A stretch of 64,000 nt of DNA, from positions 57,853,146-57,917,145 of the forward strand of contig CM048852.1 in assembly GCA_026545225.1 (NCBI GenBank), written 5' to 3'. Position numbers and translations under genes: made by a program. The stretch comes from Cornus controversa (lineage: Eukaryota > Streptophyta > Magnoliopsida > Cornales > Cornaceae). Positions 12,701 to 24,937 of the stretch are shown here, in pieces (positions within the stretch are counted from its first letter, which is position 1; every line of letters starts with the position of its first letter). Under the pieces are notes generated by a model. That model had not been told where the DNA came from. It saw only the letters and a list, made by a program, of their open reading frames with translations, and ran no database searches.

Positions 12701-12937
12701 TCTCAGCAGAGGTCCGTACAAGCAGCTACAGTTCAATCTGGCTTTAAGGCATTACCACCTCCTCAGCCAGCACAGTCAGTCTAGGGATCTCGGGCAGCAA
12801 GAGGACATACGCCTGCTTCTAGTCAGTAATTGGGTTTACAAGGGGCTGGTTAGAGAGGTTAGCAGACTCAAGGCCGTGTTTTTACACTTGCCCAGACAGA
12901 GCATATACCAGGGCTGTCAGCGATCAGAGGTATTTTT

Positions 12938-13198
12938 TTGGTTTCTAGCTCGTGGGATAGGGTGATGATAGATTCAGGTACATCATATTCATTCATATCA
13001 ACTGCATTTGTTTGTACCTTGGGGCTGGATGTGTCATCACTAACGTCACTATTGTCCATTGATATACTTGTTGGGGGTATAATTACCTTGGGTAGAATGT
13101 GCCGATTTTGCGAGATTGAGGTTACAGGACGTCGGCTAGTGTTCGACTTTGTGGTATTAGATATGATCACTTTTGATGTCATTCTAGGTATGAATTGA
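12938..13198 (+). pseudogene. Ty3/gypsy aspartic protease
   Basis: Open segment of 86 codons with the retropepsin active-site motif IDSGTSYSFI near its start and a downstream hydrophobic VILGMN segment matching the protease C-terminal flap region. It is out of register with gag and separated from RT by further stops. Confidence 0.8.
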
Positions 13199-13384
13199 CT
13201 ATCTACATTTAGAGCCACGATTGATTGTCTCCATAGGAGAGTAACGGTATGCACACCCGAGGGTGATTGTTTCTATTTTATGGGAGAGTGAGATGATTTC
13301 TACATTCTGTCATTACTTAGTTTTGGCATTTGAGATGAGGTTGGATACTTCCTAGCTAGCTTATTAGGCGAGGATAACGAGGTT

Positions 13385-14770
13385 GTGACTAGTGAAGGAT
13401 TTTCATCAGTGGTATGTGAGTTTTTAGATATGTTTCCAGGGGACTTGATAGAGTTACCTTCGATGAGAGACATGGGTTTTAGCATTGATCTTACTTTTGG
13501 TATTGCGCCTATCTTTATGGCACCGTATCGTATGGCACCGGTAGAGTTGAAGGAGTTGAAAGATCAATTGTAAGAATTGTTGGATAAGGGATTTATACGA
13601 CCTAGTACATCACTTTGGGGAGCTATGATCCTATTTGCTAAAAAGAAGGACGGATCTTTGCGGTTATGCATAAACTACCAAAAGTTAAACCAAGCAACGG
13701 TTAAGAAAAATATCATTTACCAAGGATAGATGACTTGTTTGACCAACTAAAGAGTTCAAGTTACTTTTCAAAGATCAATTTGAGGTCGGGATATTACCAG
13801 CTAAGGGTAAGGGATGAGAACATTTCGAAGACAGCTTTTCGAACTAGATATGGCCACTACGAGTTTCTAGTGATGTCATTTGGCTTGACAAATGCACCGA
13901 CGACGTTCATGGATTTAATGAACCAAGTCTTCAGTGTATACTTGGATCAATTTAAGGTTGTATTTGTGGACGATATTCTTGTGTATTCTTCTCTTGTGGA
14001 GGAGCATGAGATCCATTTGAGGACGGTATTACAGATTTTGAGAGAACACCATTTGTATGCCAAATATGAAAAATGTGAATTTTGGCTAACGGAGGTGAAG
14101 TTCCTAGGGTATGTGGTGTCGGAATGAGGAGTTTTGGTAGACCCTTCAAAGATAGAAGCGGTGACGAATTGGGAAAGGCTAAAGAACGTATTTGAAATAT
14201 GTAGTTTCTTGGGATTGACAGGATATTACCGACATTTCATAAAGGACTTTTCAAAGTTAGTGGCGCTGATGACTAGACTTACTCGTAAAAGAGTTAAGTT
14301 TGTTTGGAATGATGCTTGCGAGCTTTCTTTTATGGAATTGAAGAATAGATTAACTAGTACACCTATCTTGATTATTTCCGAACGTGGTTTGGGTTATGTC
14401 ATCTATTGTGATGCTTCACGAGATGGATTGAGATGTGTACTATTGTAAACCAAGAGGGTTGTTACATATGGTTCCCCACAGTTGAAGACGCATGAGCATA
14501 ATTACCCAACTAATGACTTAGAGTTATCGGTGATAATTTTTTCTTTAAAGATGTGGATACATTATTTGTACGGAAATTTTTTTGAAGTTTTCTCCGATCA
14601 GAAGAGCTTAAAGTACTTTTTCACATAAAAGAACTTGAACACGAGGCAAAAAAGGTGGGTGGAGTACATAGAAGACTATAACTTTGATCTTCAGTATCAC
14701 CCGGGGAAAGCTAATGTGGTTGCCAATGCTTTGAGTAGAAAATCACATAACACCTTAGCTAGTATTTCTA
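13385..14770 (+). pseudogene. Ty3/gypsy reverse transcriptase and RNase H (broken)
   Basis: The RT palm is open at 13735-14127 with [24 protein letters not shown] and the catalytic FVDD (about 13963-13974). Thumb and RNase H continue at 14134-14448 (YVIYCDASRDG) and 14560-14750 (the end motif HPGKANVVANALSRK). Stops or frameshifts near 13571, 13710, 14125, 14446 and 14626 break the frame. RT copies element RNA to cDNA and RNase H removes the RNA template. Confidence 0.9.
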
Positions 14771-14979
14771 TCCGAGAGTGGAAAATGATAGAAGACATCT
14801 CAGAGATGTGATTGCACTTTAGTGAGGATGGTGAACGGACAACTTTGTTCCCACTCATTGTATAACCAACTTTAGTGAGTAGAGTGGTTGAGGAGCAGAA
14901 GCATGACAGTGAGATAGAGGTTATTCGCACTCGGGTTTTGAGTGGCGAAGTGGTGGAAGGTTAGGTTTTCTATTTCGAT

Positions 14980-16324
14980 GGATGTTTGAGGTTCAAAAGT
15001 AAAATGGTTGTTCCATTGACTTGTAGGAACGAGGTCTTGAGAGAGTTTCATAACTCTAGGCTTGCAGTGCATCCAGGTGGTACCAAAATATATCACAATC
15101 TTCATAGATAGTATTGGTGGAAAGGCATGAAAAAAGACATCGTACAGTTTGTGGCGAGGTGCCTCACTTGTCAAAAAGTAAAGGCCGGGCATCAGAGACA
15201 AGTATGTTTATTACAACCATTACCGGTGGTTATATGAAAGTGGGAACACGTCACTATGGACTTTGTGGTGGGGTTGCCTAGGATGAGGAAGAGTCACAAT
15301 GCAGTTTGGGTCATTGTGGATAAATTGACCAAGGTGGCTTATTTTCTTCAGATTCAAGTGACGGATGACGTGGATACTCTTAGTGGATACTCTTAGTCGG
15401 CTGTACATCGATCAAATTTTAAGACTACATGGAGTGCCAGTTTCTGTAGTGTCCGACAGGGATCCGAGATTTACGTCACGATTTTGGCAGACTTTTCAAG
15501 CTGCACTTGATACAGATCTCTATTTCAGTACGACTTTCCATCCCCAGATAGATGGCCAGTCAGAGAGTACCATTCAAATTTTAGAGGATATGTTTAGAGC
15601 ATGTGCACTTGATTTTCGTGGTAGTTGGGAGTATCACCTTCCATTAGTGAAGTTTACATACAATAATAGCTATCAAGTTAGTATTGAGATGGCTCCATTC
15701 GAGGCTTTGTACAGTAGACCTTGTAACTCACCGGTTTGTTGGACAAAGGTTGGAGAGGCAGTGGCATTAAGGCCAGATATAGTTCCAGAGACTACAGAGA
15801 AGATGTATAATATAAGGCAGTAGTTACTTACAGCTCAGAGTCGGCAAAAAAGTTATGCCGACAGAAAGCGGAGGCCTTTATCATTTGAGGTGGGGGATCA
15901 TATGTTTCTAAAGGTCTCGCCACGACGAGACTTGATGAGGTTTGGATATAGTGGGAAGTTAGCGCCACAGTTTATTGGTCCGTTTGAGGTGTTGAATCGT
16001 GTATGTGAGGTTGCATACCACTTGGCATTGCCACTGCAATTGTCAAGTGTGCAGAATATTTCCCACATTTTTATGTTGAAAAAGTATGAGCCAGATCTTT
16101 CACATGTATTAGATTGGACAGATCTTTAGGTGGAGAAGGACGTGTCTTACGAGGAGAGACTGAACAGGTTTTGGATACTAGAGAGTAAGTGTTTCGAGGT
16201 AAAACTTTTCCATTGGTTAAAGTCTTTTGGAGGCATCACGAAGTCGAGGAGGCTACGTGGAAGCGGGAAGAAGAAGTTCACCCAAATTATCCTAAATTGT
16301 TTACCACTTGAGGTATGTTCCTAA
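14980..16324 (+). pseudogene. Ty3/gypsy integrase with chromodomain-like tail (broken)
   Basis: The N-terminal HHCC zinc-binding region is recognisable around 15060-15180 ([10 protein letters not shown]). The catalytic core contains the first Asp near 15255 (MDFVVGLPR), VVSDRDPRFTSRFW near 15450 and the Glu helix after HPQIDGQSE (about 15540-15570). The C-terminal region contains LKKYEPDLSHVLDW (about 16077-16115). After a frameshift, another frame shows a W-x-HHEVEEATW pattern (about 16226-16262) typical of Tekay/Del chromodomains. Stops near 15109, 15234, 15822 and 16127. Confidence 0.85.
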
Positions 16325-16344
16325 TTTCGAGGACGAAATTCCTT

Positions 16345-16357
16345 GAAGGTGGGGAGG
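16345..16357 (+). other. Polypurine tract
   Basis: GAAGGTGGGGAGG lies immediately before the 3' LTR start (TGTAGAGAC at 16359), where plus-strand DNA priming is expected. It is preceded by the lineage-typical TTTCGAGGACGAAATTCC. Confidence 0.8.
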
Positions 16358-16358
16358 T

Positions 16359-19216
16359 TGTAGAGACTGTAACCAATTTGGGCCAGTTTGTATTTTCTTC
16401 ATCATAATTGTCATAAATGCATTTGGAATGATGTTAAGCATGTTTTAAGTGTGGGAAATATGTTTAGGAAGTTGTATTAAGCTTTTGGAAAGTTTTGAAA
16501 ACATTTGGAGAAATTTGACTTTTTGATCAAATAGGGGCCCGGGAATCCAAAAAATTTTGAAAAATAATTATTTTTTGTTTTAAACCAAATGAAATGTTTA
16601 GAGAATTAAGGAAGTGATTTCAAAGTTGCAGGAGCTTTCAAAATCGAAAATGGAGGTCGAGAGGGTCGAGAGGGTACATTTTAGTCATTTGGCGCTTCAG
16701 ATATTATAAATATCTAGGGCTGAGATATTTCAGCCATTCTCATGCCACTTTCTCTCTCTATATTTCTCCCAACTTCATTCCTCCATATTCTATCTACATT
16801 TCAGAGTGCTTCGACTTAGATTTGAGATTCGCTGAAGAAGGACAACACGTAGAGGGCGGCTAGGACTTCGATTTGAACCAAATCTTGCACTTTGGCAAGG
16901 TAGACCTTGGTGAAATTCTTGAAGATTGCTTGGAAAGCCTTCAAAATTGAGGTAGGGTTCTCCTTCTCTCTTAGTTGTCGATTATAGGGTTTCGGGTGAA
17001 ATGGTGAGGTGTAGGTTGAGTTTGCATGAATGAGAGTAGTGAGAGGGGTGAGATTTGATATTTTCTCCTTCCCTTGTGTTCTTCCTATGAAAAATTGATA
17101 TACCTTGTGATATATATAGCATGGGGGGCTAGTATGTGAAATGTGTGAAGTTGAGAGCATGAATACTTATATGCTAATTTTTGTGTGCATATGTGATTAT
17201 GTGTAATAATGAACATGTATGTAATTATGTGTTAGTAATGTGGTGTGAAATGTATGCAAATTGCATGTAGTAAGTGTGTGCATTGGATGAAGCATGAACA
17301 ATACATGCTAAATTAGAGATTTGAAGGCAGATATGACTTATATGCAATATTTGACATATATGTGATTATATATGTGTTTATGTATAGAGAAATGCATGCT
17401 ATGTACCTTTAAAACTAGCTTGTGCATTTGAGAAGCATAGAAATGACATACTTGACTTTACATGTTCGAAATGCATTTATGGGGTCATTGTGAGGAAACA
17501 GAGAAAATAGACCGTGCATGAAATGTCGGAGAGGTCCAACCATGCTATGTAAGGGACATTATTATCCAATGAGGTATGATCATCAGAGTGGTCCCATCAT
17601 ACCAAGGCTAATGCCTAGAATTGGATTAAATCCATGTTTGGTGATTGTCGGAGATTTCCATTCGCCTTGAGGCAATCAACGTATTGCCAATGAAGTATGA
17701 CATTGTCGGAGTTGTCCAAGTCATACGAATGTATCAGAGGTGTCTTAGGTCACATGATTCGTCGGAGCGGTCCAAATCATGTTGGGGTATCGGATTAGGT
17801 CCGAGAGAGAAACGTTGTACCTTTATGCTTATATAATTAAATGTTGAGCATGATATGTGTTTAATGCATTTCTTTCAAATATGCATTGTTTGAGTGAATA
17901 TGTGAATGTTGCAAGTGACATATAGTGTAATGACATACATTCACGTAGGTCGGTGTTGAGTTGGCACCTAGGTGGGTTGGGGCATTCTTACTAAGCCGGT
18001 GAGTTGCTCACCCCTTCTTCCCCAAACTATTTATAGATAAGGCGCTCATGACGATGGAACTTGAGAGGCCCAAGTGGAGTTTTGTAGCATTTTTTCTTTA
18101 CATTTTGGATATTATGGATTTGGCTACCCATGCCGGCTTGTGGCATGAGAAATTATGTTATTTGTAGTCATATATGAAATTTTGATGCTTTTAGACTATA
18201 TGCATGTAATTCAAACTATGACTATGAAATTGTAAGGATCTCTTATGAAATGTATGAATGGATCATTTGTGCATCTAATGAAGATAATGGATGGGGAATG
18301 AAAATGACTTGTGATCATGGAATATGTTGATGGAGCTGATCTCCACATGTTTTTGAGCTCATGAATATATGTTTCTCTCTATGTTGTAAACTTGGAAGAT
18401 TTGGGATGTAAGGATCATGGACTTATATTTCAATTGTATTTTGTATTATGTATGAATGCTTTTAAATGGAATTGAAGGCATCAGGATGGATGAAGGGGAA
18501 AAACATACCCAAAGTGCTCATTTTGGATTCATAGATGAAATGTATGGATTTTTATCGCTTTTAATGAATTTTAATTATGCTTAAGAGTGGATTATGATTG
18601 TGCAAAGTTGTTGTATGTATTTAGACTTGAAAAATGCAGATTTAAGGTGTTTTTGCACTTTCGGTTGCCTAGGCTTTGCGGCAGCAGATCGAAAGTGTGA
18701 GATCCAGAACATTGAAAAACTAGGTACCTATTTCGGACGGCTGAAAGGGGCTTCAACTAGCTGAAAGTATCCTTTCAGCCAACTGAAACCATTCTCCAAC
18801 TGACCGACATAATTGGTTTCCTAAAGGTCAGTTGAACCCAGGTTTTAATTGATCGAAAGGTTTCAGCCGACCAAAACTACCCTAGAAAGGAATTTTGTGA
18901 TTTCTAAGATATTAGTGAGCATGTAAATGTATATGGACTAGTGTAGGGCCCATTGAGGTGAATGGTGGTGAGTATACGTATAGAGTTATGCTTCTGCGGT
19001 AATTTGAATGGTTGATGAAGTTCATTGGTACTTAATGGACGGAGTTCACCGTCGATTTTTGGGAATCAGAAATCGAGGCGTGACATTGTGGTATCATAGC
19101 ATGATATCAGTGAGATTGGTGTTGGAATAGTTCATGTGGTTGAATGAACGGGTTCACACTCGAAATTCGGGGTTGAACCGAGGGAGTCCCGGCGGTCCGA
19201 ATTTCGGGGCGTGACA
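16359..19216 (+). repeat. 3' LTR of the Ty3/gypsy element
   Basis: LTR of 2858 bp, from TGTAGAGACTGTAAC to GGGGCGTGACA, collinear with the 5' LTR over its whole length with scattered substitutions and small indels. The GTCGGAG-type repeats are clearer here (17525-17790). The internal LTR-end plus primer-site copy is at 19078-19101. Confidence 0.92.
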
Positions 19217-19748
19217 ATAAGAGTAATTTTGGTAAGTAGAATTATTTTTTTCACTTTTCTGCTATCCAAATTAACAAAATAAGATTTTCCACAACTTAAA
19301 CCAAATGTATGCAGGAAACTAAATTGTCGTTTCCTTCACTTTCACTTTTTACCATAGTTTCGTCTAATCAAATAGACCCCAAATGATTTATGATACCATC
19401 ACTTTATGCCATAAGCAAGCAGTATTAACCTGACATGAATTATTATCACTATGTTACATTGATTTCGTTGATTGGTTTGAAAAATCAAGTATTTTAGTTA
19501 TTCGTTGAATATATTTTATATACATCGAGCTCTTATGATTTTTCTGAAATTTAAATTACAGGAAAAATTTAGATTTTTAAATCTTGATTTGTGTGCATTA
19601 TCCACTAAATTTATTGATACAGTTGAGAAAGACATTATAGAAACATTCCCGGTCAAAGACCGAGAGCATATTGACCCATACCCTAAAAGTACTCCTGTTA
19701 TTAAAGGATTCTCAATAGCGTCGATCTATGAACTTCCTTCAAGGACTG

Positions 19749-20070
19749 ACTAAAGTCTAGCGCTACTACAACGTCCTTATTAAAAGAGTGAATCTACGAA
19801 CTCCATTCAAGGGCTGAGTGAAACACGAGGCTACTACGAACCTCCTTCTTAAAAGAGTAGATCTACGAAGTCCCTTAAAGGGTTAAATAAAGCCCAGGTT
19901 ACTACGAACCTCTTAAAGGGCTGAGTGAAACCCGAAGCTACAACACCTCCCTTTATTAAAGGGTGTGTCGAACAACTCCCCTTCTTAAAGGGTGGAGCAG
20001 TAACTCCATCATTAAAGGGCGAGCCGAACACATTCCCTCTCATTAAAGGGTTGAGCGAAGTAAAAAAAAA
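19749..20070. repeat. Degenerate ~35-45 bp tandem repeat
   Basis: About eight or nine imperfect units centred on TTAAAGGGYTGAGYGAA and CTACGAACCTCC, with the TTAAAGGG core most constant (for example 19873, 19914, 19956, 19985, 20013 and 20043). Frames remain open across it only because of the periodicity; no product is implied. Confidence 0.7.
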
Positions 20071-20205
20071 AAAGGAGAAAAAGGATTTTCTTTGGACTGA
20101 TTTAGTCTTGAAGTTTTGACAAACGAACCTTCTAGAACGATGCAACGAATAGAGAAATTTTGATAAGTTATCCCAACAGTCGAATGAAGAGATACACTTT
20201 AAACT

Positions 20206-20300
20206 TGGCAGCTGGCACCCCACTGGTGCTAGCCCAGTCATCATCTTCTTGGTCTTGGTTGGCACCTCACTGGTGCCGGCTCAGTTGTCATTTCCTTTGT
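20206..20300. repeat. Two-copy ~50 bp direct repeat with GGCACC/GGTGCC dyads
   Basis: Two units read GGCACCCCACTGGTGCTAGC and GGCACCTCACTGGTGCCGGC, each followed by a CAGTYRTCATYTYCTTKG-type tail. Each unit holds a small inverted repeat (GGCACC...GGTGCC). Confidence 0.6.
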
Positions 20301-20529
20301 TTTGCAGGTAAGCGGTGCCAAATCGAATCTCGATGATTTTTGCTTCAACATTTTAAATATTTTTTGTGAATTTTTTCGGAGTTTAGTAGGATCATTTTTA
20401 TAATTATTCAAAATTTTGTACAAAAAATAGGAATAAAAAAAATCCAGTGTGGGCAACAATTTTTTTTTTTACTTTGGCAAGAAACACACTCTCACGCCCA
20501 CTTTGAGCTCCAATGCTAGGCTACAACCT

Positions 20530-21310
20530 TATTTTTAGAATTAGATACCTATTTTTTTTTCTTTTTCCTTTCAAATGAAAAGTAGCATCAATAAATAATT
20601 TATGTATAATAATTAAAAAAAATACAATACTTTTACTTGCACAATAAACAATTTATAACTATAAAGAGAAATGGTCTCAAACAATTAATCGATAAAAAAA
20701 AGAAAAAAAGAAATATAAATCTCATATCTCCATGAAAGATTCGATGTTTAATTTATTTTCCCCCCTCCACTCGCTACCAGGTCTCCATTGGAATGTTTAT
20801 TTCATGATACACCTCTCTCAATCTCTCTCTCTCTCCCTCCTTGAAAAAAAAAAAAAAAACCAGTAAAAAAGAAACAATTGACTCTGGTGGAGAAGGTTTC
20901 AGACATCTATGTACATATATCTCCTTTTGAAATTAAAAGAGTATTTAAATATGTTAAACAGGACATCAAAAAATTCTCAATGCCCCCAACTAGCAGCAGA
21001 GACAATTTCCTTTTCTGATCATGTCCCAACCAATAACCTGTTACATAATCTTGAAATTCTGGAAAAAGAAAAGACTGCTTGACTGCTTGACTTCTTGAAT
21101 TTATATATCACAAGAATTGCAGTAACTCCTCAAAATCTTTCTTTTTTCTATTTTTTATTTTTATTTTTCAGTGCCAACATCATTTTTTCATAATTATAGG
21201 CAACATCTAAATAAATCCAAGTCAATGAACAGATCCTGTGCATCACATTCGTTCTGATGTGCTAGACCTATATGATTTTTCTGATATCAAACAAATAGTG
21301 TTGGGCACAT
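20530..21310. repeat. Duplicated intergenic flank, copy in unit 1
   Basis: Collinear with 24938-24969 plus 26793-27270. Shared blocks include GATGTTTAATTTATTTTYCC, CCCCCAACTAGCAGCAGAGA, GTCCCAACCAATAACCTGTT and GATATCAAACARATA. It lies just beyond the 3' end of GH17 copy B, whereas its partner lies on the far side of that gene. Confidence 0.8.
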
Positions 21311-21483
21311 TTACAGTAAGAATGGAATATGTTCTATAAGCTAAAAGATGAGCGAATTCAATGGAATTTTATTAAAAGAATGTATAGAGTAAATGGTTCA
21401 ATATTCACAACATACACTAGAAAAACATAAATAAACAAATGAAAATGATAAACCTGAGGGGTATCTTATCTACAGAAAGAAAT

Positions 21484-23625
21484 CTACAGCAGCAGAAAAA
21501 AGAGTTGAGCAAAAAATGGCAAAGCCACAAATGAGGGCGCTAGTTGAATTAGAGAAGAAGAGGAAGCAAGCTGAATGGTAAAATTGCAATTCCCTTGTGA
21601 TATATTCTGTGTGGTAACCATGGCCAGACCCTGGAATTCACAGCTCGATTCTTTTTGATTATTGACCTGGAAGTACCTGTTAAATGCATACGAAGCATTT
21701 CCATTAGCATCCAAGCTGTTACAAGAGGATCCAAACCCTAGCGTTGTGCAATCAGAGTGCTCGCAAGCATACTTTACATTCTCTGTAAGTTTGGTCATAT
21801 CCTTGGCATTAGGGTTAAGTGTGCACCATTTCTTAGGAAGATATGTCACGTTCTGTGCAGGCAAGAGATACTTGTTTTCCCCCTTACCAAAGAAATCAAC
21901 AGGGAATTTGGGCTGTCCATCATAGGTAAAGATTCCCCAATGGCGCTCGAAATTCCCAGGAGCAGTGCTCTTGTCATCCTCATCAAGAAGTCCAAACAAG
22001 TAGACTTCTATATATCCAGGCCGAAGAGGGGTGCCTTTCTTGGCTGCAAGTCTTGGTGAAAGTCCGTTGTAGAACCTATAAGCATATTTCATATTGGCAT
22101 TCTTGTCACCATCCGTTGGCCACCCTACCTCCCCCACAAAAATGGGCATGTTGCCAAACCCCACTGCTTTCAAGGCTGACACCAATGTGTCAAAGTTGGC
22201 ATCAAAAACATTGGTGTATGAAATCCCATTATCAACTATGGGTTTGCTACCCCCATCAAAGAAGGCATAGTCAATAGGAAAGTCATCGTTGCCATAAAGA
22301 CTTAGAAAGGGGTAAATATTTACAGTGAAGGGTGCTTTGTGTTTGTCCAAAAACTCGACAATCTGTTTCATTTGTCCAAGAATATCCGGCCTGAACCTCC
22401 CAGTAGATGGGACAGGATTGTTGTCTGGTGACTCGTAGACGTCAGCATTGAAGGGCACAGTTGCCTTCACAGAGTCTCCAACTCCAGCATCATTAAGGGC
22501 ATTTTGGATGTTCTGGAGGGCAGGGAAGGTGGTATTCAAGAATGAACCGTTGTAAGACTTGAGGAAAGGTTCATTCGCAACCGCCACATATCTGTGCAAA
22601 CACAAATTAACATCAGAACAGCTAAATTACGAGTTAAACATGGCAAACTTAAACTAAATATTCCTTACCAAAAAAAAAATGTATGCTAAATATTAGTCCT
22701 GATAGCATAAAAAAGACAAAATTACAGACCAGTGAACATAAATTACTAGACAAGTTTGCTTGAGAACAAATGTAACTAGCCGAAGAAGTTTGTTGTCCTA
22801 AGAACTTCATGGCACAAAAGAGTTATATGTACATTAATGAATTCAAGCCCAATATTTTGTGAAATAATATGGAATGACCCAAATTTGAAGCCATTGCACT
22901 CAATGCACGTTGCAAAGGCAAATCACTATTAAGTTAACCAATAAAAACCTCCTTGCCCAAACCCATATATATTGTATTTATATCACTAATAGGCCAAAAA
23001 ATAAACAGAAGATATATGAGGGACCATAAAAAATACTTCTTTTTTTTTTCCAAAGAAAACATAAAAGATAACTTTTGATGAACATGAATACATAATATAT
23101 AACTGAAAAATATAAAATTAGGAAAATGACTGTTATTCATATGAGGTAAATCATCGTAATTCTCTATGTTCCAATGCATATATTCGAATTTTATGCAGAT
23201 ATACAGCAAATCACAATTATAATAATACAAAAAAAAAATGATACTTCAATAGAAAAAATGTATAATGGACAGGAAAATAAATATTACTTGATGTTAACAC
23301 CTCCCTTGAAATTGTATCTTGTGACATTGCTTTTCACCCACTTCTTGGCTCGATCATACTCGTTCATGACGGCGAGCTGATCATTGGGAATAGCAACCAT
23401 AACCTCAATATCAGTCCCAGACAGAGCACTCATGGATGCTTCATCAGCATCAAACAGTTTCACTTTTTGAATTCCATTGTCTTTCAACATCTGAACCACT
23501 GCTTTAGGTGGCAATTTGTGGGTTGCCAAGGTACCCCAGTTGACACCAAGACCATCAACATGACTTACACAACCCAAAAACCCCACAAACAATAAATATG
23601 TGAAAAGCCACACCACCCTTGGCAT
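21484..23625 (-). CDS. Glucan endo-1,3-beta-glucosidase-like GH17 protein with X8/CBM43 domain, copy B
   Basis: Tandem duplicate of the gene at 3270-6062, two exons: 23288-23625 and 21484-22591, 481 aa, phase-2 junction conserved. ATG at 23625-23623 opens into a signal peptide ([18 protein letters not shown]). It keeps [25 protein letters not shown] and the cysteine-rich X8 module (KKWCTLNP onward). The C terminus differs: it lacks the Ser-rich spacer with SSSSG blocks of copy A and ends in a short hydrophobic segment ([15 protein letters not shown]), still compatible with a GPI signal. The reading frame is intact, so it is probably functional. The intron is 696 bp. Expected location is the outer face of the plasma membrane or wall, acting on or binding callose-type glucan. 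Confidence 0.88.
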
Positions 23626-24937
23626 TTTTGGGCTAAATCCAATTGAAAACCCAATGTCGTTCAAAGAGAAAAACCAAATCCTTTTGTGGTAACTGAGAAA
23701 AATTATCTGAGAAAATAATGGGTTTTCTAGGGAAAAAAAGGCAGGGAAGTGGAAAAATGTTTATTCTGACTATATGTGTATTCTCAATGGGAGAAGGAAC
23801 GGTTTTATGCAAGCGCGGGATGCCAGCGAAAATGCAGTGATATTTTCCCCACGAAAGTGAGATCGTGATGAGAAAATATGTAGAAGTGGTGAGGGAAAAA
23901 CCAATAAATACAAAACAAAAATTAAAATAAAGGAAAATACAGTAATCAAGAGAAATGTATAGTTCCACCAAAAGGTTTATGCCACCTAAAGAAATCGAGA
24001 AACGTGGTCATGTAGCGTTTTAGAGAGAGAGAGAGAGAGTTAGTGGTTTAAGGTTATAACGCCAGCATAAATTTCCCAAAAGGAACCACAATTCACAAAC
24101 AAACAGTTGTTTACGTGAATATAGGAAGTGGTGAATAAACAGATTTTTAGAAAGATGGGGTATAGAAAAAATATCGGTGTTATGGACGCATATAGGGAAT
24201 GAGGATGGACAATGACTGTCTATATGAATTGAACAACAGAAACAGAGGGTATATTACATTGAAAACAGAGAAGCAATTAGAAACACCGACCATATGAAAA
24301 TATGATGAAAAGTGAAGTGATTTTTATTTATTTATTATTATTATTATTTAGAAAAACACCAAAACACTATCTATCTATCAACCCAGCTAAATTAAAATTC
24401 CTACAGAAGTTGGAATACATATGGAAGGAACAGAGAAAAAAAAAGAGTAGAATTTTGCCATTTCATATACACTTTGCATAGGAATAATATTAACACTTGA
24501 GAGTGTCCCTCACACAAAATTATGAATCTCACCGCTCGCTTTCCAAGTAATTGTATCATACCATTTTTTTAATAATTAATTTAAAATAATTATTTTGATA
24601 TGAGTGATATAATTAAGGAATAATAAAAAAAAAATAGGATTTTTAATTTTAGAGAAATGTTTGACTTTATGATTCCAAATCATTCGGTATATTAAAAAGA
24701 GTTTTATTGCTAATTGTTTTAATGTTATTTTATTTTATTGGGAAATAGTTCCAAATGTAAATTTTTTAGAAAAAAACAATCAAATTGTCACCAAGAACCT
24801 TGGGGGTATAAAACCATTTAACATCTTGCACATCAAATAATTAATGTTTTAATTATTTTATTTATACTATGGAGCGTTAGAGATCCACCACACACATGGA
24901 CGACCATGATGTAAAAGATCCTACCGTGTAGTTCTTT

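Larger units (their letters stand above)
8428..19216 (+). mobile_element. Ty3/gypsy LTR retrotransposon, chromovirus-like (Tekay/Del type), degenerate
   Basis: Complete insertion of 10.8 kb flanked by a perfect 5-bp target duplication ATAAG (8423-8427 and 19217-19221). It has two long LTRs starting TGTA and ending TGACA, a Met-initiator-type primer-binding site, a polypurine tract, and gag, protease, RT, RNase H and integrase coding remnants in Ty3/gypsy order on the plus strand. Stop codons and frameshifts occur in every domain, so it is not autonomous now. The LTRs differ by roughly a tenth by eye, pointing to an old insertion. The long LTRs, the TTTCGAGGACGAAATTC motif before the polypurine tract, and a chromodomain-like tail suggest the Tekay/Del lineage. 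It sits inside the duplicated GH17 segment. Confidence 0.93.
19222..21483. other. Intergenic region between the Ty3 element and GH17 copy B
   Basis: No supported gene. 19222-19740 is AT-rich with one unrecognised 82-codon frame (19505-19753). It is followed by tandem-repeat DNA (19749-20070), a two-copy repeat (20206-20300) and the duplicated flank (20530-21310) that recurs at 24938-27270. Confidence 0.6.

Noticed and set aside
19925..20265. Frames on both strands with repeated KGG/FIKG motifs
   Set aside because: Produced by the TTAAAGGG tandem repeat; composition artefact.
20206..20300. CRISPR-like or riboswitch-like repeats
   Set aside because: Only two copies, nuclear plant DNA; nothing prokaryotic in the window.
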